Shown here piece after piece: positions 18,804 to 27,455 of a stretch of DNA of 64,000 nucleotides. The DNA comes from JAHBXC01 sp964350875 (GTDB lineage: Bacteria; Planctomycetota; Phycisphaerae; Phycisphaerales; UBA1924), in NCBI GenBank assembly GCA_964350875.1, contig CAYGLT010000003.1, positions 1 through 64,000 on the forward strand. Reading direction: 5' to 3'. The translations under genes were made by a program, and so were the position numbers. The first letter of the stretch is position 1. Each line of letters opens with the position of its first letter. Under the pieces are notes generated by a model. The model was not told where the DNA came from, made no database searches, and worked only from the letters and a program-made list of their open reading frames with translations.

Positions 18804-19526
18804 ATGCGTTCGATTCACCCGACCTCGTTCGGCGCGCTCATCCTCTGCGCCGGCCTCGCGATCCCCTCCACCGCGGCGCTCGCTGACGGCAACTTCTCGA
18901 CCTACTGGCGTCAGGTCAACAACCGGTACAGTTCGGCGACCGGAGAGGAAACCGGCCTGCACCGCGATTTCTACACCTTCGATCTGTTCCTTCGCGGCGA
19001 TGTCGGCACGCGGATCAACGCCATCAACATGGGCTACGCCGCCGACCCCGATGTCCACAACGAGTACATCTACCAGAACGGGAATGTCTACGAGCACGAG
19101 AACAACCCCGGGTACTTCGCGCCCAACCCGGCCATCTTCCCGTACGACCCCGCCAGCGAATTCGACACCTACCTCGCGCTCGGGGACATCCCGGCGCTCG
19201 AACTCTCCACCGTCGGCAACTCCGTGCGCATCGACAGCAACATCATGCGCGCGATCTGGTTCGCCGTCCCCGGAGGCGAGGCGTGGCCCGCGAGGATCGA
19301 CGAATCGGGCGAGATGCACCTGATGCGTCTCACCGTCTCGAGCGACACCACGATCATCGGCGGGCTCGGCAGCCGCATCCAGATCGGCACGGTCATCGAC
19401 GGCGACCCGTCGACTCCGACCGCGTTCATCCCGGTCGCGGTCTCCTCGTTCCTGATTGTTCCTTCGCCGTTCACAGCCGGCGCCTTCGCGCTCGCGGGGC
19501 TCGCGCTGGTCCGTCGCCGCCGCTGA
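18804..19526 (+). CDS. PEP-CTERM-like secreted protein (paralogue 2)
   Basis: 240 aa from the ATG at 18804, preceded by GGGAGA; an upstream in-frame start at 18699 adds unrelated residues. A signal peptide ends after STAALA. The body shares FDLFLRGDVGTRINAINMGY, the YIYQNG/VYEHENN block and EFDTYLALGD with its neighbours. The end, IVPSPFTAGAFALAGLALVRRRR, is a PEP-CTERM-like tail. Its own terminator follows. Function is unknown; it is probably an exported, exosortase-processed surface protein. Confidence 0.83.
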   Translation: MRSIHPTSFGALILCAGLAIPSTAALADGNFSTYWRQVNNRYSSATGEETGLHRDFYTFDLFLRGDVGTRINAINMGYAADPDVHNEYIYQNGNVYEHENNPGYFAPNPAIFPYDPASEFDTYLALGDIPALELSTVGNSVRIDSNIMRAIWFAVPGGEAWPARIDESGEMHLMRLTVSSDTTIIGGLGSRIQIGTVIDGDPSTPTAFIPVAVSSFLIVPSPFTAGAFALAGLALVRRRR

Positions 19527-19562
19527 TCGACACGCGGCTCGCCAGTATTCAATCACAGCATC

Positions 19563-19591
19563 CGCCCCGCGCTGCCGCGGGGCGTTTCGTT
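19563..19591 (+). terminator. intrinsic terminator
   Basis: A perfect 9-bp stem CGCCCCGCG/CGCGGGGCG with a CTGC loop, followed by TTTCGTT, 37 bp after the stop of paralogue 2. Confidence 0.75.
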
Positions 19592-19705
19592 GCGCAGAGC
19601 GGCGACTTTGCGCTTCCAATTTCCGGATCGATCGGCTAGATTGCGCCCATCGCGACGGGCGCCTGTAGGAGGGAGGCCCGACGACGATTCGGGAGGAAAC
19701 ACGCC

Positions 19706-20407
19706 ATGTCGTCAACTCGGTTTCTCTGTCTCGCCGCACTGTGCGGAGCCGTGTCGTGCCACGCGCACGCGACCGTCACCGGCCTTCGCTGGGTCGAGGT
19801 CGACAACACGATCGTTGACCCCGCGAGCGATCCCGTCGCCGGCGCAGCGTGGCTCGCGAACCCCGCCGGGTGGAGGACATTCGATCTCATGGTCCTCGGC
19901 GATCCGGGAACCAACATCGGCGGCTGGTACTTCGGCTCGCCGCTCTTCCCAGACCTCGACGACTTTGTCATCTACACGGACGGCGAGATCTTTCAGCATC
20001 CCGCCGGCGGCAATCTCCCGCGGAACGACGGCCCGATCTACGACTTCGCCACCCTGCTCCAGTTCGACACCTACATGACGATCAACGGTCAGACAGAGAT
20101 GTCCCTCGTCCCTTCGTTCGGGGGCACCGATCTCTCCGACGGGATCGCCGGGCTGCGCGGCGGAGTCCAGGTGTTGCCGCCAGAGCCGATCGGCGCGAGC
20201 GGTCTGTCGCAGTTGCTGCGCATCACGCTGAGCGCAGACTTCACCTATCTCGGGAACTACAACGCGCCCGACGGGTTGGTCTCGCAGGCGTATCTCATCA
20301 GCGACGGCGTGTCGCTTCCGTTCCTGCTGCCCACGGAGATCCCGGCGCCAAGCGCAGCGGCTGTTCTGACGCTCGCTGGAGTGGGGTTTGCCCGTCGTCG
20401 TCGCTGA
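19706..20407 (+). CDS. PEP-CTERM-like secreted protein (paralogue 3)
   Basis: 233 aa. Signal peptide MSSTRFLCLAALCGAVSCHA, then a body with the shared frame (RTFDLMVLGDPGTNIGGWYF, an IYTDGEIFQHPAGGN block, LLQFDTYMTINGQ). The tail EIPAPSAAAVLTLAGVGFARRRR is the same type of sorting signal. A GGGAGG-like ribosome binding site is near 19690. It is more diverged than the other two copies. A short terminator follows. Function is unknown. Confidence 0.83.
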   Translation: MSSTRFLCLAALCGAVSCHAHATVTGLRWVEVDNTIVDPASDPVAGAAWLANPAGWRTFDLMVLGDPGTNIGGWYFGSPLFPDLDDFVIYTDGEIFQHPAGGNLPRNDGPIYDFATLLQFDTYMTINGQTEMSLVPSFGGTDLSDGIAGLRGGVQVLPPEPIGASGLSQLLRITLSADFTYLGNYNAPDGLVSQAYLISDGVSLPFLLPTEIPAPSAAAVLTLAGVGFARRRR

Positions 20408-20434
20408 TCACTATCCAATCCGATCCTGACCATC

Positions 20435-20458
20435 CCGCCGGCCTCTTCCGGCGTTTTC
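20435..20458 (+). terminator. intrinsic terminator (short)
   Basis: A 6-bp stem CGCCGG/CCGGCG with the loop CCTCTT and then TTTTCGT, 27 bp after the stop of PEP-CTERM-like paralogue 3 and before acs. Confidence 0.6.
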
Positions 20459-20508
20459 GTGCGCGCGTCCTTCGGGTACTCTGAATGTCTCATACACGAG
20501 GCACGCCC

Positions 20509-22518
20509 ATGAATGACCGCACGAGCGACATCGAATCGCTGCTCCAGGAAACCCGCCTCTTCCCGCCGCCGGCCGAGTTCGCCAAGCGGGCCCACATCGG
20601 CTCGATGGACGAGTACCGCGCGGCCCACGAGCGATCGATCAACGACCCCGACGCGTTCTGGGGCGAGGTCGCGCGCGGCTTCGAGTGGTTCACGCCCTGG
20701 ACGAAAGTCCGCGAGCACGACCCGAAGCGCCCCTACGACACGAAGTGGTTCGTCGGCGGGACAACAAACCTCTGCTACAACTGCGTCGATCGCCATGTCA
20801 ACGCGGGCTTCGGCGACGAGACCGCGATCGTGTGGGAAAGCGAACCCGTTGATGCGGGCGGCGAGCCCGAAGTCCGCCGCCTCACCTACGCCGATCTCCA
20901 GCGCGAGACCGCGAAGTTCGCGTCCGTCCTCGAAACGCTGGGCGTGAAGAAGGGCGACATCGTCACGCTCTACATGCCCATGATCCCCGAACTCGCGATC
21001 GCGATGCTCGCGTGCGCACGACTCGGCGCGGCGCACTCCATCATCTTCGGCGGGTTCTCGGCGCAGGCCATCGCCGACCGCGTCGCCGACGCGCGCAGTT
21101 CGGTGCTCGTCACCGCCGACGGCGGCTGGCGCCGGGGGAAGGTCGTCCCGCTCAAGGACAATGTCGACGCCGCCTGCGCGCAGTCGGACACGATCAAGCA
21201 TGTCGTCGTCGTGCAGCGATGCCTCAACGACATCGCGTGGACCGACGGCCGCGACGCGTGGTGGCACGACCTGATGCGCGACGCGAGCGCGGACCGCGCG
21301 TGCGAGCCGATGGACGCAGAAGACCTGCTCTTCGTGCTCTACACCAGCGGCACGACGGGCAAGCCCAAGGGCATCATGCACACCACGGGCGGGTACATGG
21401 TGTTCACCGCGATGACCTCTCGCCTCTCGTTCGACCTCATGCCGGGCAGCGGCGAGGTCTATTGGTGCACCGCCGATATCGGCTGGGTCACCGGGCATTC
21501 GTACATCGTGTACGGCATCATGCCCAACCGCGTGCCCACGCTCATGTACGAGGGCGCGCCCAACTTCCCCGACTGGTCGCGCTTCTGGGCGATCGTCGAA
21601 CGCCACAAGGTCGCGCAGTTCTACACGGCGCCGACCGCGATCCGCGCGTTCATGAAACAGGGCGATGCGCCCGTTACGAAACACGACCTTTCATCGCTGC
21701 GCGTGCTGGGAACGGTCGGTGAACCGATCAACCCCGAGGCGTGGATGTGGTACCACCGCGTGATCGGCGCCGAGCGATGCCCGATCGTGGACACATGGTG
21801 GCAGACCGAAACCGGCGGCCACATGATCACCCCCCTGCCCGGCGCAACGCCCACGAAGCCCGGTTCGTGCACGCTGCCCATGCTGGGCGTCGACGCCGCC
21901 TGCGTGAACGACGCGGGCGAGGAGGAACCGCTGAACACGGGCGGACTGCTCACGATCCGGCAGCCGTGGCCGGCGATGCTGCGCGGCATCCTGCACGACC
22001 GCGAACGCTTCCTCGAGACCTACTGGTCGCGCGTGAAGACTCCCGACGGCCGCCCGTTCTACTTCGCGGGCGACGGCGCGCGCCGCGACAGCGACGGCTA
22101 CTTCTGGATCATGGGCCGCGTGGATGATGTCATCAATGTGAGCGGCCATCGCCTGGGAACGATGGAGGTCGAGAGCGCGCTCGTCAGTCACCCCGCGGTT
22201 GCCGAGGCGGCCGTCGTCGGCGTTCCGCACGAGATCAAAGGCACAGGCATCGCGGCGTTCGTGACGCTCAAGGAGTCGGCGACCTCGCGCGCGGGCGACG
22301 CGCTGCGCGCGGAACTCTCGGCGCATGTCGCCAGCGAGATCGGCGCGATCGCCAAACCCGACATGCTGCGCTTCGCCGCGTCGCTGCCCAAGACCCGCTC
22401 GGGCAAGATCATGCGGCGGTTGCTCCGCGACATAGCCGCGGGCAAGGAAACCGTGGGAGACACCACGACGCTCGAGGACTACGGCGTGTTGGCCGCGCTC
22501 CGCTCAGGCGAGGAGTAA
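20509..22518 (+). CDS. acs: acetyl-CoA synthetase
   Basis: 669 aa from the ATG at 20509, which has ACGAGGC 6 bp upstream; an in-frame ATG at 20485 is possible. An ANL-superfamily enzyme that converts acetate, ATP and CoA to acetyl-CoA in the cytoplasm. Visible motifs are the adenylation loop YTSGTTGKPKGI near residue 280, DTWWQTETGG near 430, YFAGDGARRDSDGYFWIMGR near 523, and the C-terminal PKTRSGKIMRR, whose Lys is the usual acetylation-regulated catalytic residue. The length fits Acs (about 650 aa). It stands alone, after a terminator and facing a minus-strand gene. Confidence 0.93.
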   Translation: MNDRTSDIESLLQETRLFPPPAEFAKRAHIGSMDEYRAAHERSINDPDAFWGEVARGFEWFTPWTKVREHDPKRPYDTKWFVGGTTNLCYNCVDRHVNAGFGDETAIVWESEPVDAGGEPEVRRLTYADLQRETAKFASVLETLGVKKGDIVTLYMPMIPELAIAMLACARLGAAHSIIFGGFSAQAIADRVADARSSVLVTADGGWRRGKVVPLKDNVDAACAQSDTIKHVVVVQRCLNDIAWTDGRDAWWHDLMRDASADRACEPMDAEDLLFVLYTSGTTGKPKGIMHTTGGYMVFTAMTSRLSFDLMPGSGEVYWCTADIGWVTGHSYIVYGIMPNRVPTLMYEGAPNFPDWSRFWAIVERHKVAQFYTAPTAIRAFMKQGDAPVTKHDLSSLRVLGTVGEPINPEAWMWYHRVIGAERCPIVDTWWQTETGGHMITPLPGATPTKPGSCTLPMLGVDAACVNDAGEEEPLNTGGLLTIRQPWPAMLRGILHDRERFLETYWSRVKTPDGRPFYFAGDGARRDSDGYFWIMGRVDDVINVSGHRLGTMEVESALVSHPAVAEAAVVGVPHEIKGTGIAAFVTLKESATSRAGDALRAELSAHVASEIGAIAKPDMLRFAASLPKTRSGKIMRRLLRDIAAGKETVGDTTTLEDYGVLAALRSGEE

Positions 22519-22525
22519 CGCTCGA

Positions 22526-23125
22526 TCACCCCCGCGCGGGCGGGGTGCGCCGGTCGGCGTTGTTCTGTGAATCTCGCGCGAGCGATGTGTACGCGGCGAA
22601 CCCGAACGGCTCGGAGTCGTTGCCCGAGGACACCTTCCTCGACGCCGCTTCCAACTGCCTGAGCAACTCATCGCTCAGCACGCGAACGCTGCTGATCTCG
22701 TGGAGCGGGAGCGTGACGATCTCGCCCACGGGCGTACGGATGTTGAACACCGTGCACTGCACGGCCACGCACAACTCCCGCGACTTCGGGTCCTTCACGA
22801 CGCTGCACGGGAAGAGCGGCTCCACATCGGACACCGGGATGCGCTCGCCAAGCGAGGTCAGGACGGAGACGCGGCCGTCCATGATGTCGGGGTTGGTGCG
22901 CGCGAGGGTCGCGAACGCGACGAGCATCTCCCGGGCGACATTCTGCCAGTACACCTCGCGCAGTTCGCCGAGGCGTTGCATCGTCGGGATATTCGGCGCC
23001 TGGATGGAGGCGACCATCGCGGTCGCGAGTTCCTGGGGCGCGAAGAAGTCCCCGTCGAGCGGGGGCAGTCCGGGCCCGGCGATGGTCGAGAGAGTCATGG
23101 CCTTGGGTGCGTCGGCGTCGCTCAT
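22526..23125 (-). CDS. hypothetical protein
   Basis: 199 aa with no signal peptide, membrane segment or motif I recognise. The central part (about 40-165) is a mixed alpha/beta domain with a PCSVVKDPKSRELCVAVQCTV segment and a PLHEISSVRVLSDELLRQL helix. The N- and C-termini are low in order (Ala/Pro- and Arg-rich). It ends 8 bp from the convergent acs stop. It may be co-transcribed after the porin, but a terminator separates them. No function can be proposed. Confidence 0.6.
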   Translation of the reverse strand: MSDADAPKAMTLSTIAGPGLPPLDGDFFAPQELATAMVASIQAPNIPTMQRLGELREVYWQNVAREMLVAFATLARTNPDIMDGRVSVLTSLGERIPVSDVEPLFPCSVVKDPKSRELCVAVQCTVFNIRTPVGEIVTLPLHEISSVRVLSDELLRQLEAASRKVSSGNDSEPFGFAAYTSLARDSQNNADRRTPPARG

Positions 23126-23151
23126 GCGGAAAGGGTAGCGGCGCGAACGGA

Positions 23152-23191
23152 CAAAAAAAGAACCGGCCGATCCATCGAGGGACCGGCCGGT
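23152..23191 (-). terminator. intrinsic terminator of the porin gene
   Basis: Read on the minus strand: a 12-bp stem ACCGGCCGGTCC/GGATCGGCCGGT (one mispair) with loop CTCGAT, followed by TCTTTTTTT. It lies about 58 bp after the porin stop. Confidence 0.88.
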
Positions 23192-23248
23192 GTTTCATGC
23201 TGATTCGACTGATCCGGGAAGGATCAGGCGGGTTCCGTCGGGTTCAGA

Positions 23249-24523
23249 TCAGAACACGAGCTGGAACTGAGCGCGGAGGACGAACTGGTCGGAGTCATCC
23301 GAAGCCAGAAGGCCGCTGCCGGTGCTGATGACCGCGGAGGTCGGGCCACCGGTGGAGGTGACGGTCTCGTCGAGCGCCCAGACGACGTCGAAGGTGAACT
23401 TGGCGGCCTGCTTGTGCAGGTAGTAGTTCACACCGAAGGTGATTTCGGAGTAGTCGTCGAGGGTGTCGCCGTCGGTGAAGTCGTAGCGACCGAAGAGTTC
23501 CCAGTCCTCGGTCATGAACACGCCGCCCTGGACGACGAAACCGAAGGTGTCGTTGTCGCCGGAGGGGCCGTCGCCGTCGATCGACGCGCCGGTGATGGCG
23601 CCGAAGAGGTTCCAGCCGTCGGACTGCCACGAGGCGTCGAGGGTGTAGGCGACGAAGTCGTCAACGGGGTTGTTGACCTCTTCGCTGTCGTCCTCCCAGT
23701 GGAGGGCGCCGCCGATCATGAGACCGTTGGCGGTGCCGCGGAAAGCGGTGAACTCTTCGAACTGCTTCCAGTCGCCCATGGCGAGGAACTCGACGCGGCC
23801 GGTGAGGGCGTAGTCGGCGGGGTCAGCGTTGAAGTCGGTGTTCGCGGAGCGGAAGCCGTCCGAGAAGGCGCCGGTGACGCGGAACTGCTCGTTCATCCAG
23901 GCAACCTGGACGCCCTGCGAGCGGCCCTGGTTGAAGAACTCGTTGGTGTTCGAACGCTCGACGGCGAGCTGCTTGGTCGAGGAGACAAGCTCTTCACGCA
24001 TGAAGGGGAGCTTGAACTGACCCCAGCGGAGGTTCAGGCCGTTGTCGAACTTGTAGCCGACGTACGCGTCCTCGAGGACGAAGTCGCCGCCGTCACGCTC
24101 GAAAGCGCCGGAGATCTTGTAGTAGAGGTTCGGGTCGAAGATGTGGCCGTCGAACCAGATCTTCGTGCGGCGGGTCTGGAAGCCGAGGGTGGTGTCGTCG
24201 TCAGACTCGTCACGATCGGTGGCGGGGTTGTCGGGGAAGGTGCCGTCGCGGAAGTTCGCGAGGTAACGGAACTGGATCTGGCCGCCAACATTGAGGCGGA
24301 AGTTGCCGTCGGCGGAACCCATGAAGAACTTGCCGTCGTGACCGGCGGTGGCGCCGCTCTGCAGCAGCGACGAGCGGGTCTGGGCGTCGTTCATCATCTC
24401 GGCGACGAGCGCGCGAACTTCGTCGGCGTTCTGGTCGGACCAAGCGTTCTGGTTGGCAAACGCGGTGCCCGTCAGGCCGATCGCGGCGCCGGCGAGCATC
24501 ACAAGGCTCTTCGTGTGAGACAT
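23249..24523 (-). CDS. phosphate-selective-type outer-membrane porin (OprP/OprO family)
   Basis: 424 aa. The signal peptide is cleaved after GTAFA (about residue 23). A short helical segment follows, then FRLNVGGQIQFRYLANF, the characteristic first strand of the phosphate-selective porin O and P family. Next come RRTKIWFDGHIFDPNLYYK and NLRWGQFKLPFMREELVSS, also typical of that family. The rest shows alternating amphipathic strands of a 16- or 18-strand barrel and a C-terminal Phe for BAM recognition. AGAGGAG lies 10 bp before the ATG. The divergent PhoB/PhoR-like pair supports a role in phosphate uptake, but anion specificity is inferred. Confidence 0.85.
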   Translation of the reverse strand: MSHTKSLVMLAGAAIGLTGTAFANQNAWSDQNADEVRALVAEMMNDAQTRSSLLQSGATAGHDGKFFMGSADGNFRLNVGGQIQFRYLANFRDGTFPDNPATDRDESDDDTTLGFQTRRTKIWFDGHIFDPNLYYKISGAFERDGGDFVLEDAYVGYKFDNGLNLRWGQFKLPFMREELVSSTKQLAVERSNTNEFFNQGRSQGVQVAWMNEQFRVTGAFSDGFRSANTDFNADPADYALTGRVEFLAMGDWKQFEEFTAFRGTANGLMIGGALHWEDDSEEVNNPVDDFVAYTLDASWQSDGWNLFGAITGASIDGDGPSGDNDTFGFVVQGGVFMTEDWELFGRYDFTDGDTLDDYSEITFGVNYYLHKQAAKFTFDVVWALDETVTSTGGPTSAVISTGSGLLASDDSDQFVLRAQFQLVF

Positions 24524-24744
24524 GCGAGACTACTCCTCTGAGGATCTTCTGTCGGACGCGATATCGCTACTTCGTCCGTCCTGTGTGAAGGTGACCCGCT
24601 TGCTTCCTGCATCCGGGTCCGGCGCGCCGACGCGGCGGCCACTTCATTTTCTACTCTTCGAATCCGATTCAACCGCAACGGGACTCCGCCCGCGCGGCAC
24701 TCGCTTCCCTACGACTATCGGAACACAGGGCGAAGCGAGTGCAC

Positions 24745-24774
24745 ACTATACCAAGGAAGTTTGCCATCGCAAAC
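24745..24774 (-). promoter_or_regulatory. candidate porin promoter with overlapping palindrome
   Basis: Read on the minus strand: -35 TTGCGA (24772-24767), 16-bp spacer, -10 TATAGT (24750-24745). This implies a leader of about 210 nt before the porin ATG. The palindrome GTTTGC-CATC-GCAAAC (24759-24774) covers the -35 and could be an operator. It does not resemble the enterobacterial pho box (direct repeats of CTGTCAT). The 457-bp gap 24524-24979 holds no other gene. Confidence 0.4.
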
Positions 24775-24979
24775 TCGGTCCGGAAGGTTTTCGCCCCTCA
24801 CGCCCTCTGAAACATGTGGGTTTCGTGAATTCGCCCCCGAGAGGCCGTTTCTGCGCCCCGAGCCCCTGTCCCGGACCCTTCCGGCCCTTTACCATCTTTA
24901 TAGAAGGCGTCCGCAGTCGCCTTCAGCCCGGCCTTCTGACGGCCAAGTCAATTCATAACCCTTTGCGGTGCAAGAGAGT

Positions 24980-25702
24980 ATGAGTGACAACCCCTCGATT
25001 CTGGTCGTCGACGACGAGCGTGATCTGGTCGAACTGATGACCGTCAACCTCGAGGCCGCCGGCTACAGCGTCCTCCCGGCCCATTCCGGCGACGAGGCCC
25101 TCGCCAAGGCCTCCGAGCACCTGCCCAACCTGGTCATCCTCGACCTCATGATGCCCGGCCTGTCCGGGATCGAGGTCGCCAGACGCCTCAGGGCCAACCC
25201 CCGAACCAGCGGCGTGCCCATCATCATGCTCACCGCCCGCGCCGCCGAGGCCGACCAGATCGTCGGCCTTTCCGTCGGCGCCGACGACTACATCATCAAG
25301 CCATTCTCCTTCAAGGTGCTGAAGGCTCGCGTCGAAGCGATCCTCCGCCGCGCCTCCGGGAAGTCCACGCGTGACTCCCTCACGCTCGGCGCGATCCGGC
25401 TCGACCTCGACGCCCACGAGGCGTTCGTGTCCGAGGAACAACTCAAACTCACGCCCACCGAGTACCGCCTCTTGTGCGCGCTCATCGAGGCCGCGGGCCG
25501 AACCCTCAGCCGCGCGCAACTCGTGGAATACGCCATGGGCCCGGGGATCGCGGTCACCGATCGTGTGATCGATGTCCACATCGCCGCCGTTCGACGCAAA
25601 CTCGGCGAGTGCGCCGACATGATCCGCACGGTTCGCGGCGTGGGATATCGTGCCGTGGCGATCACCGCCCCGCCCGAGCCCACGCACGACGTTCGCGCGT
25701 GA
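24980..25702 (+). CDS. PhoB-like OmpR-family response regulator
   Basis: 240 aa from the ATG at 24980; an in-frame GTG at 24968 is possible. The receiver domain has the acidic pair DDE near 10-12, the phosphoacceptor Asp in VILDLMMPG (about 54), and Lys in DDYIIKPFS (about 105). The winged-helix output domain follows (about 130-225; LTPTEYRLLCALIEAAGRTL and RKLGECADMIRTVRGVGYR). With the PhoR-like kinase 49 bp downstream it is an orthodox two-component system. The porin next door suggests phosphate limitation as the signal. phoB is likely but not proven. Confidence 0.85.
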   Translation: MSDNPSILVVDDERDLVELMTVNLEAAGYSVLPAHSGDEALAKASEHLPNLVILDLMMPGLSGIEVARRLRANPRTSGVPIIMLTARAAEADQIVGLSVGADDYIIKPFSFKVLKARVEAILRRASGKSTRDSLTLGAIRLDLDAHEAFVSEEQLKLTPTEYRLLCALIEAAGRTLSRAQLVEYAMGPGIAVTDRVIDVHIAAVRRKLGECADMIRTVRGVGYRAVAITAPPEPTHDVRA

Positions 25703-25751
25703 GCGAACAGCCCGTCGGGGCGCGGCGTCGATCCGGCCGATACCTCCTCTG

Positions 25752-27350
25752 ATGACACCAAGGCGTGCCCGCACACCTCGCCGCCCGCTCGGCCTGCTCA
25801 CACGCGGGCTCGCGCCCGGGCTGATCGCGCTGTGGCTCCTCGCGCTCGCGAGCGTCGTCATGCTCGGTTTCCCGATCGACGCCGACCCGCTTGCGCGGCA
25901 GGCGATCATCGTCGCCATCGCCGCCGTGATGACCGCCGCCGTCTCGTGGATCGGCTGGTCACTCCTTATCAGTCCGGGGAGACGCCTGCGGTTCCGCGCG
26001 GCGGCGCTGACGGCGGGCGAAGATCGCGCTCTCCGCAAGTCCGCCTCCAGGGACGAACTACAGGACCTCGACCGGGCGATCTCACGCATCGGCGAACGTC
26101 TCGCCCGCCAGGACGCCCAACTGGAGCGTGAGCAGCGCACCCTCCGAGCGCTGTTCGAGAGCCAGGCCGAACCGATGCTCGCCGTCGATCCCGCAGGGCT
26201 CGTCGTGTTGTGCAATCCCGCCGCCGAGCACTTTCTCAGCGCGGGCGCCGGGAGCCTTCCCGGCCGTTCGCTCCGCTCCTACCTCACCATCGCGCGGCTG
26301 CTGCAAGCGCTCGAGGCCGCGCTCGGAGGTCGAACCTTCCGAGGACGCATCACCGTTCCCACCGAGAGCGGCGAGCGCATCTGGGACTGCGCCGCCGCGC
26401 CCCTTCCGCTCCCCGGGCACGACAGCCCCGGCGCCCTGCTCAGCCTGCGCGAGGTGACCGAACTCGCCAACGCCGTGCGCATCAAGACGGACTTCGTCGC
26501 GAACGCGAGCCACGAACTGCGCACCCCGCTCGCGGCGATCCGCGGCGCCGTCGAGACGCTCCAGTCCGACGCGGGCGAGAACCCGAAGATCGCCTCGCGC
26601 ATGCACGAGATCATCGCCGGGCACGCCAATCGGCTCGAGGACCTCGTCCAGGATCTGCTCGATCTGTCGCGGGTCGAATCCGAAGAGGCCGCGCTGCGCA
26701 TCGAACCCCTCGTGCTCGACATGCTCAAGCGCGCCATCCTCGATCAGTTCGAGGACTCCTGCGCGGCGCGCGGCGTGCGCATCCATTTCGACATCCCCGA
26801 CGCGCTCGACGGCTGGCGCACAGACCCGCGCCTGGTCGTGCTGATCCTGCGCAACCTCGTCGAGAACGCCTCCAAGTTCGCCAACGACAACACCGAGATC
26901 CGCGTCGTCGCGCGCATCGAACGCTCGGAGACCGACTTCGTCCGCTTCGAGGTCCGCGACAAGGGCATCGGAATCCCCCTCGCGCAGCAGCAGCGCGTGT
27001 TCGAGCGGTTCTATCAGGTCGATCCCGCTCGCCCGGGCTACGACCAACTCTCGTCGATCGGGCGCGCCAAGCGCGGCACCGGCCTCGGGCTCGCGATCGT
27101 CCGCCACGCCGTCAAAGCGCTCGGCGGCCGCGTCGGCATCCAATCGATTTACACCCAGGGCACCACCGTCTGGTTCGAGGTCCCGTACACCCTCCCCGAG
27201 GGCATCGCGCAGGAAGCGATCGACGGCGCCTTCGACGACGATGACCCCCGATTCATCGACGAACCCGACCATCCCCCCACCGGGACGGGCGAAGACGCCG
27301 GCAACCCCCGCCCAACGCCCGAGAACCCCTCCGACCCCTCAGCGGGATGA
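25752..27350 (+). CDS. PhoR-like sensor histidine kinase
   Basis: 533 aa from the ATG at 25752. Two closely spaced membrane helices (about 20-40 and 48-70) are separated by a very short periplasmic loop, as in PhoR, so signal is probably sensed in or at the membrane. A HAMP-like linker and a PAS domain (about 130-235) follow. HisKA has phosphoacceptor His in NASHELRTPLAAIRG (about 255). The HATPase domain has the N box NLVENASKF, G1 DKGIGIP and G2 GTGLGLAI. The last 45 residues are a disordered acidic/Pro tail. It probably phosphorylates the adjacent response regulator. Confidence 0.87.
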   Translation: MTPRRARTPRRPLGLLTRGLAPGLIALWLLALASVVMLGFPIDADPLARQAIIVAIAAVMTAAVSWIGWSLLISPGRRLRFRAAALTAGEDRALRKSASRDELQDLDRAISRIGERLARQDAQLEREQRTLRALFESQAEPMLAVDPAGLVVLCNPAAEHFLSAGAGSLPGRSLRSYLTIARLLQALEAALGGRTFRGRITVPTESGERIWDCAAAPLPLPGHDSPGALLSLREVTELANAVRIKTDFVANASHELRTPLAAIRGAVETLQSDAGENPKIASRMHEIIAGHANRLEDLVQDLLDLSRVESEEAALRIEPLVLDMLKRAILDQFEDSCAARGVRIHFDIPDALDGWRTDPRLVVLILRNLVENASKFANDNTEIRVVARIERSETDFVRFEVRDKGIGIPLAQQQRVFERFYQVDPARPGYDQLSSIGRAKRGTGLGLAIVRHAVKALGGRVGIQSIYTQGTTVWFEVPYTLPEGIAQEAIDGAFDDDDPRFIDEPDHPPTGTGEDAGNPRPTPENPSDPSAG

Positions 27351-27455
27351 ACCGAGGGCGAACACCACGCGTCTTATTGGATGGTTCCGATGTCACGGCC
27401 CCATCTCGCCGACCTGTACAATGCGACGCACGATCGCCCGTCAGGAGACCACGCC

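Noticed and set aside
24930..24979. A pho box before the PhoB-like gene (GTCAATTCATAAC)
   Set aside because: Only one partial half-site; the second direct repeat is missing.
24522..24983. Open frame of 153 codons in the porin-phoB gap
   Set aside because: No ribosome binding site or domain signal; it covers the candidate porin promoter and has unbiased composition.
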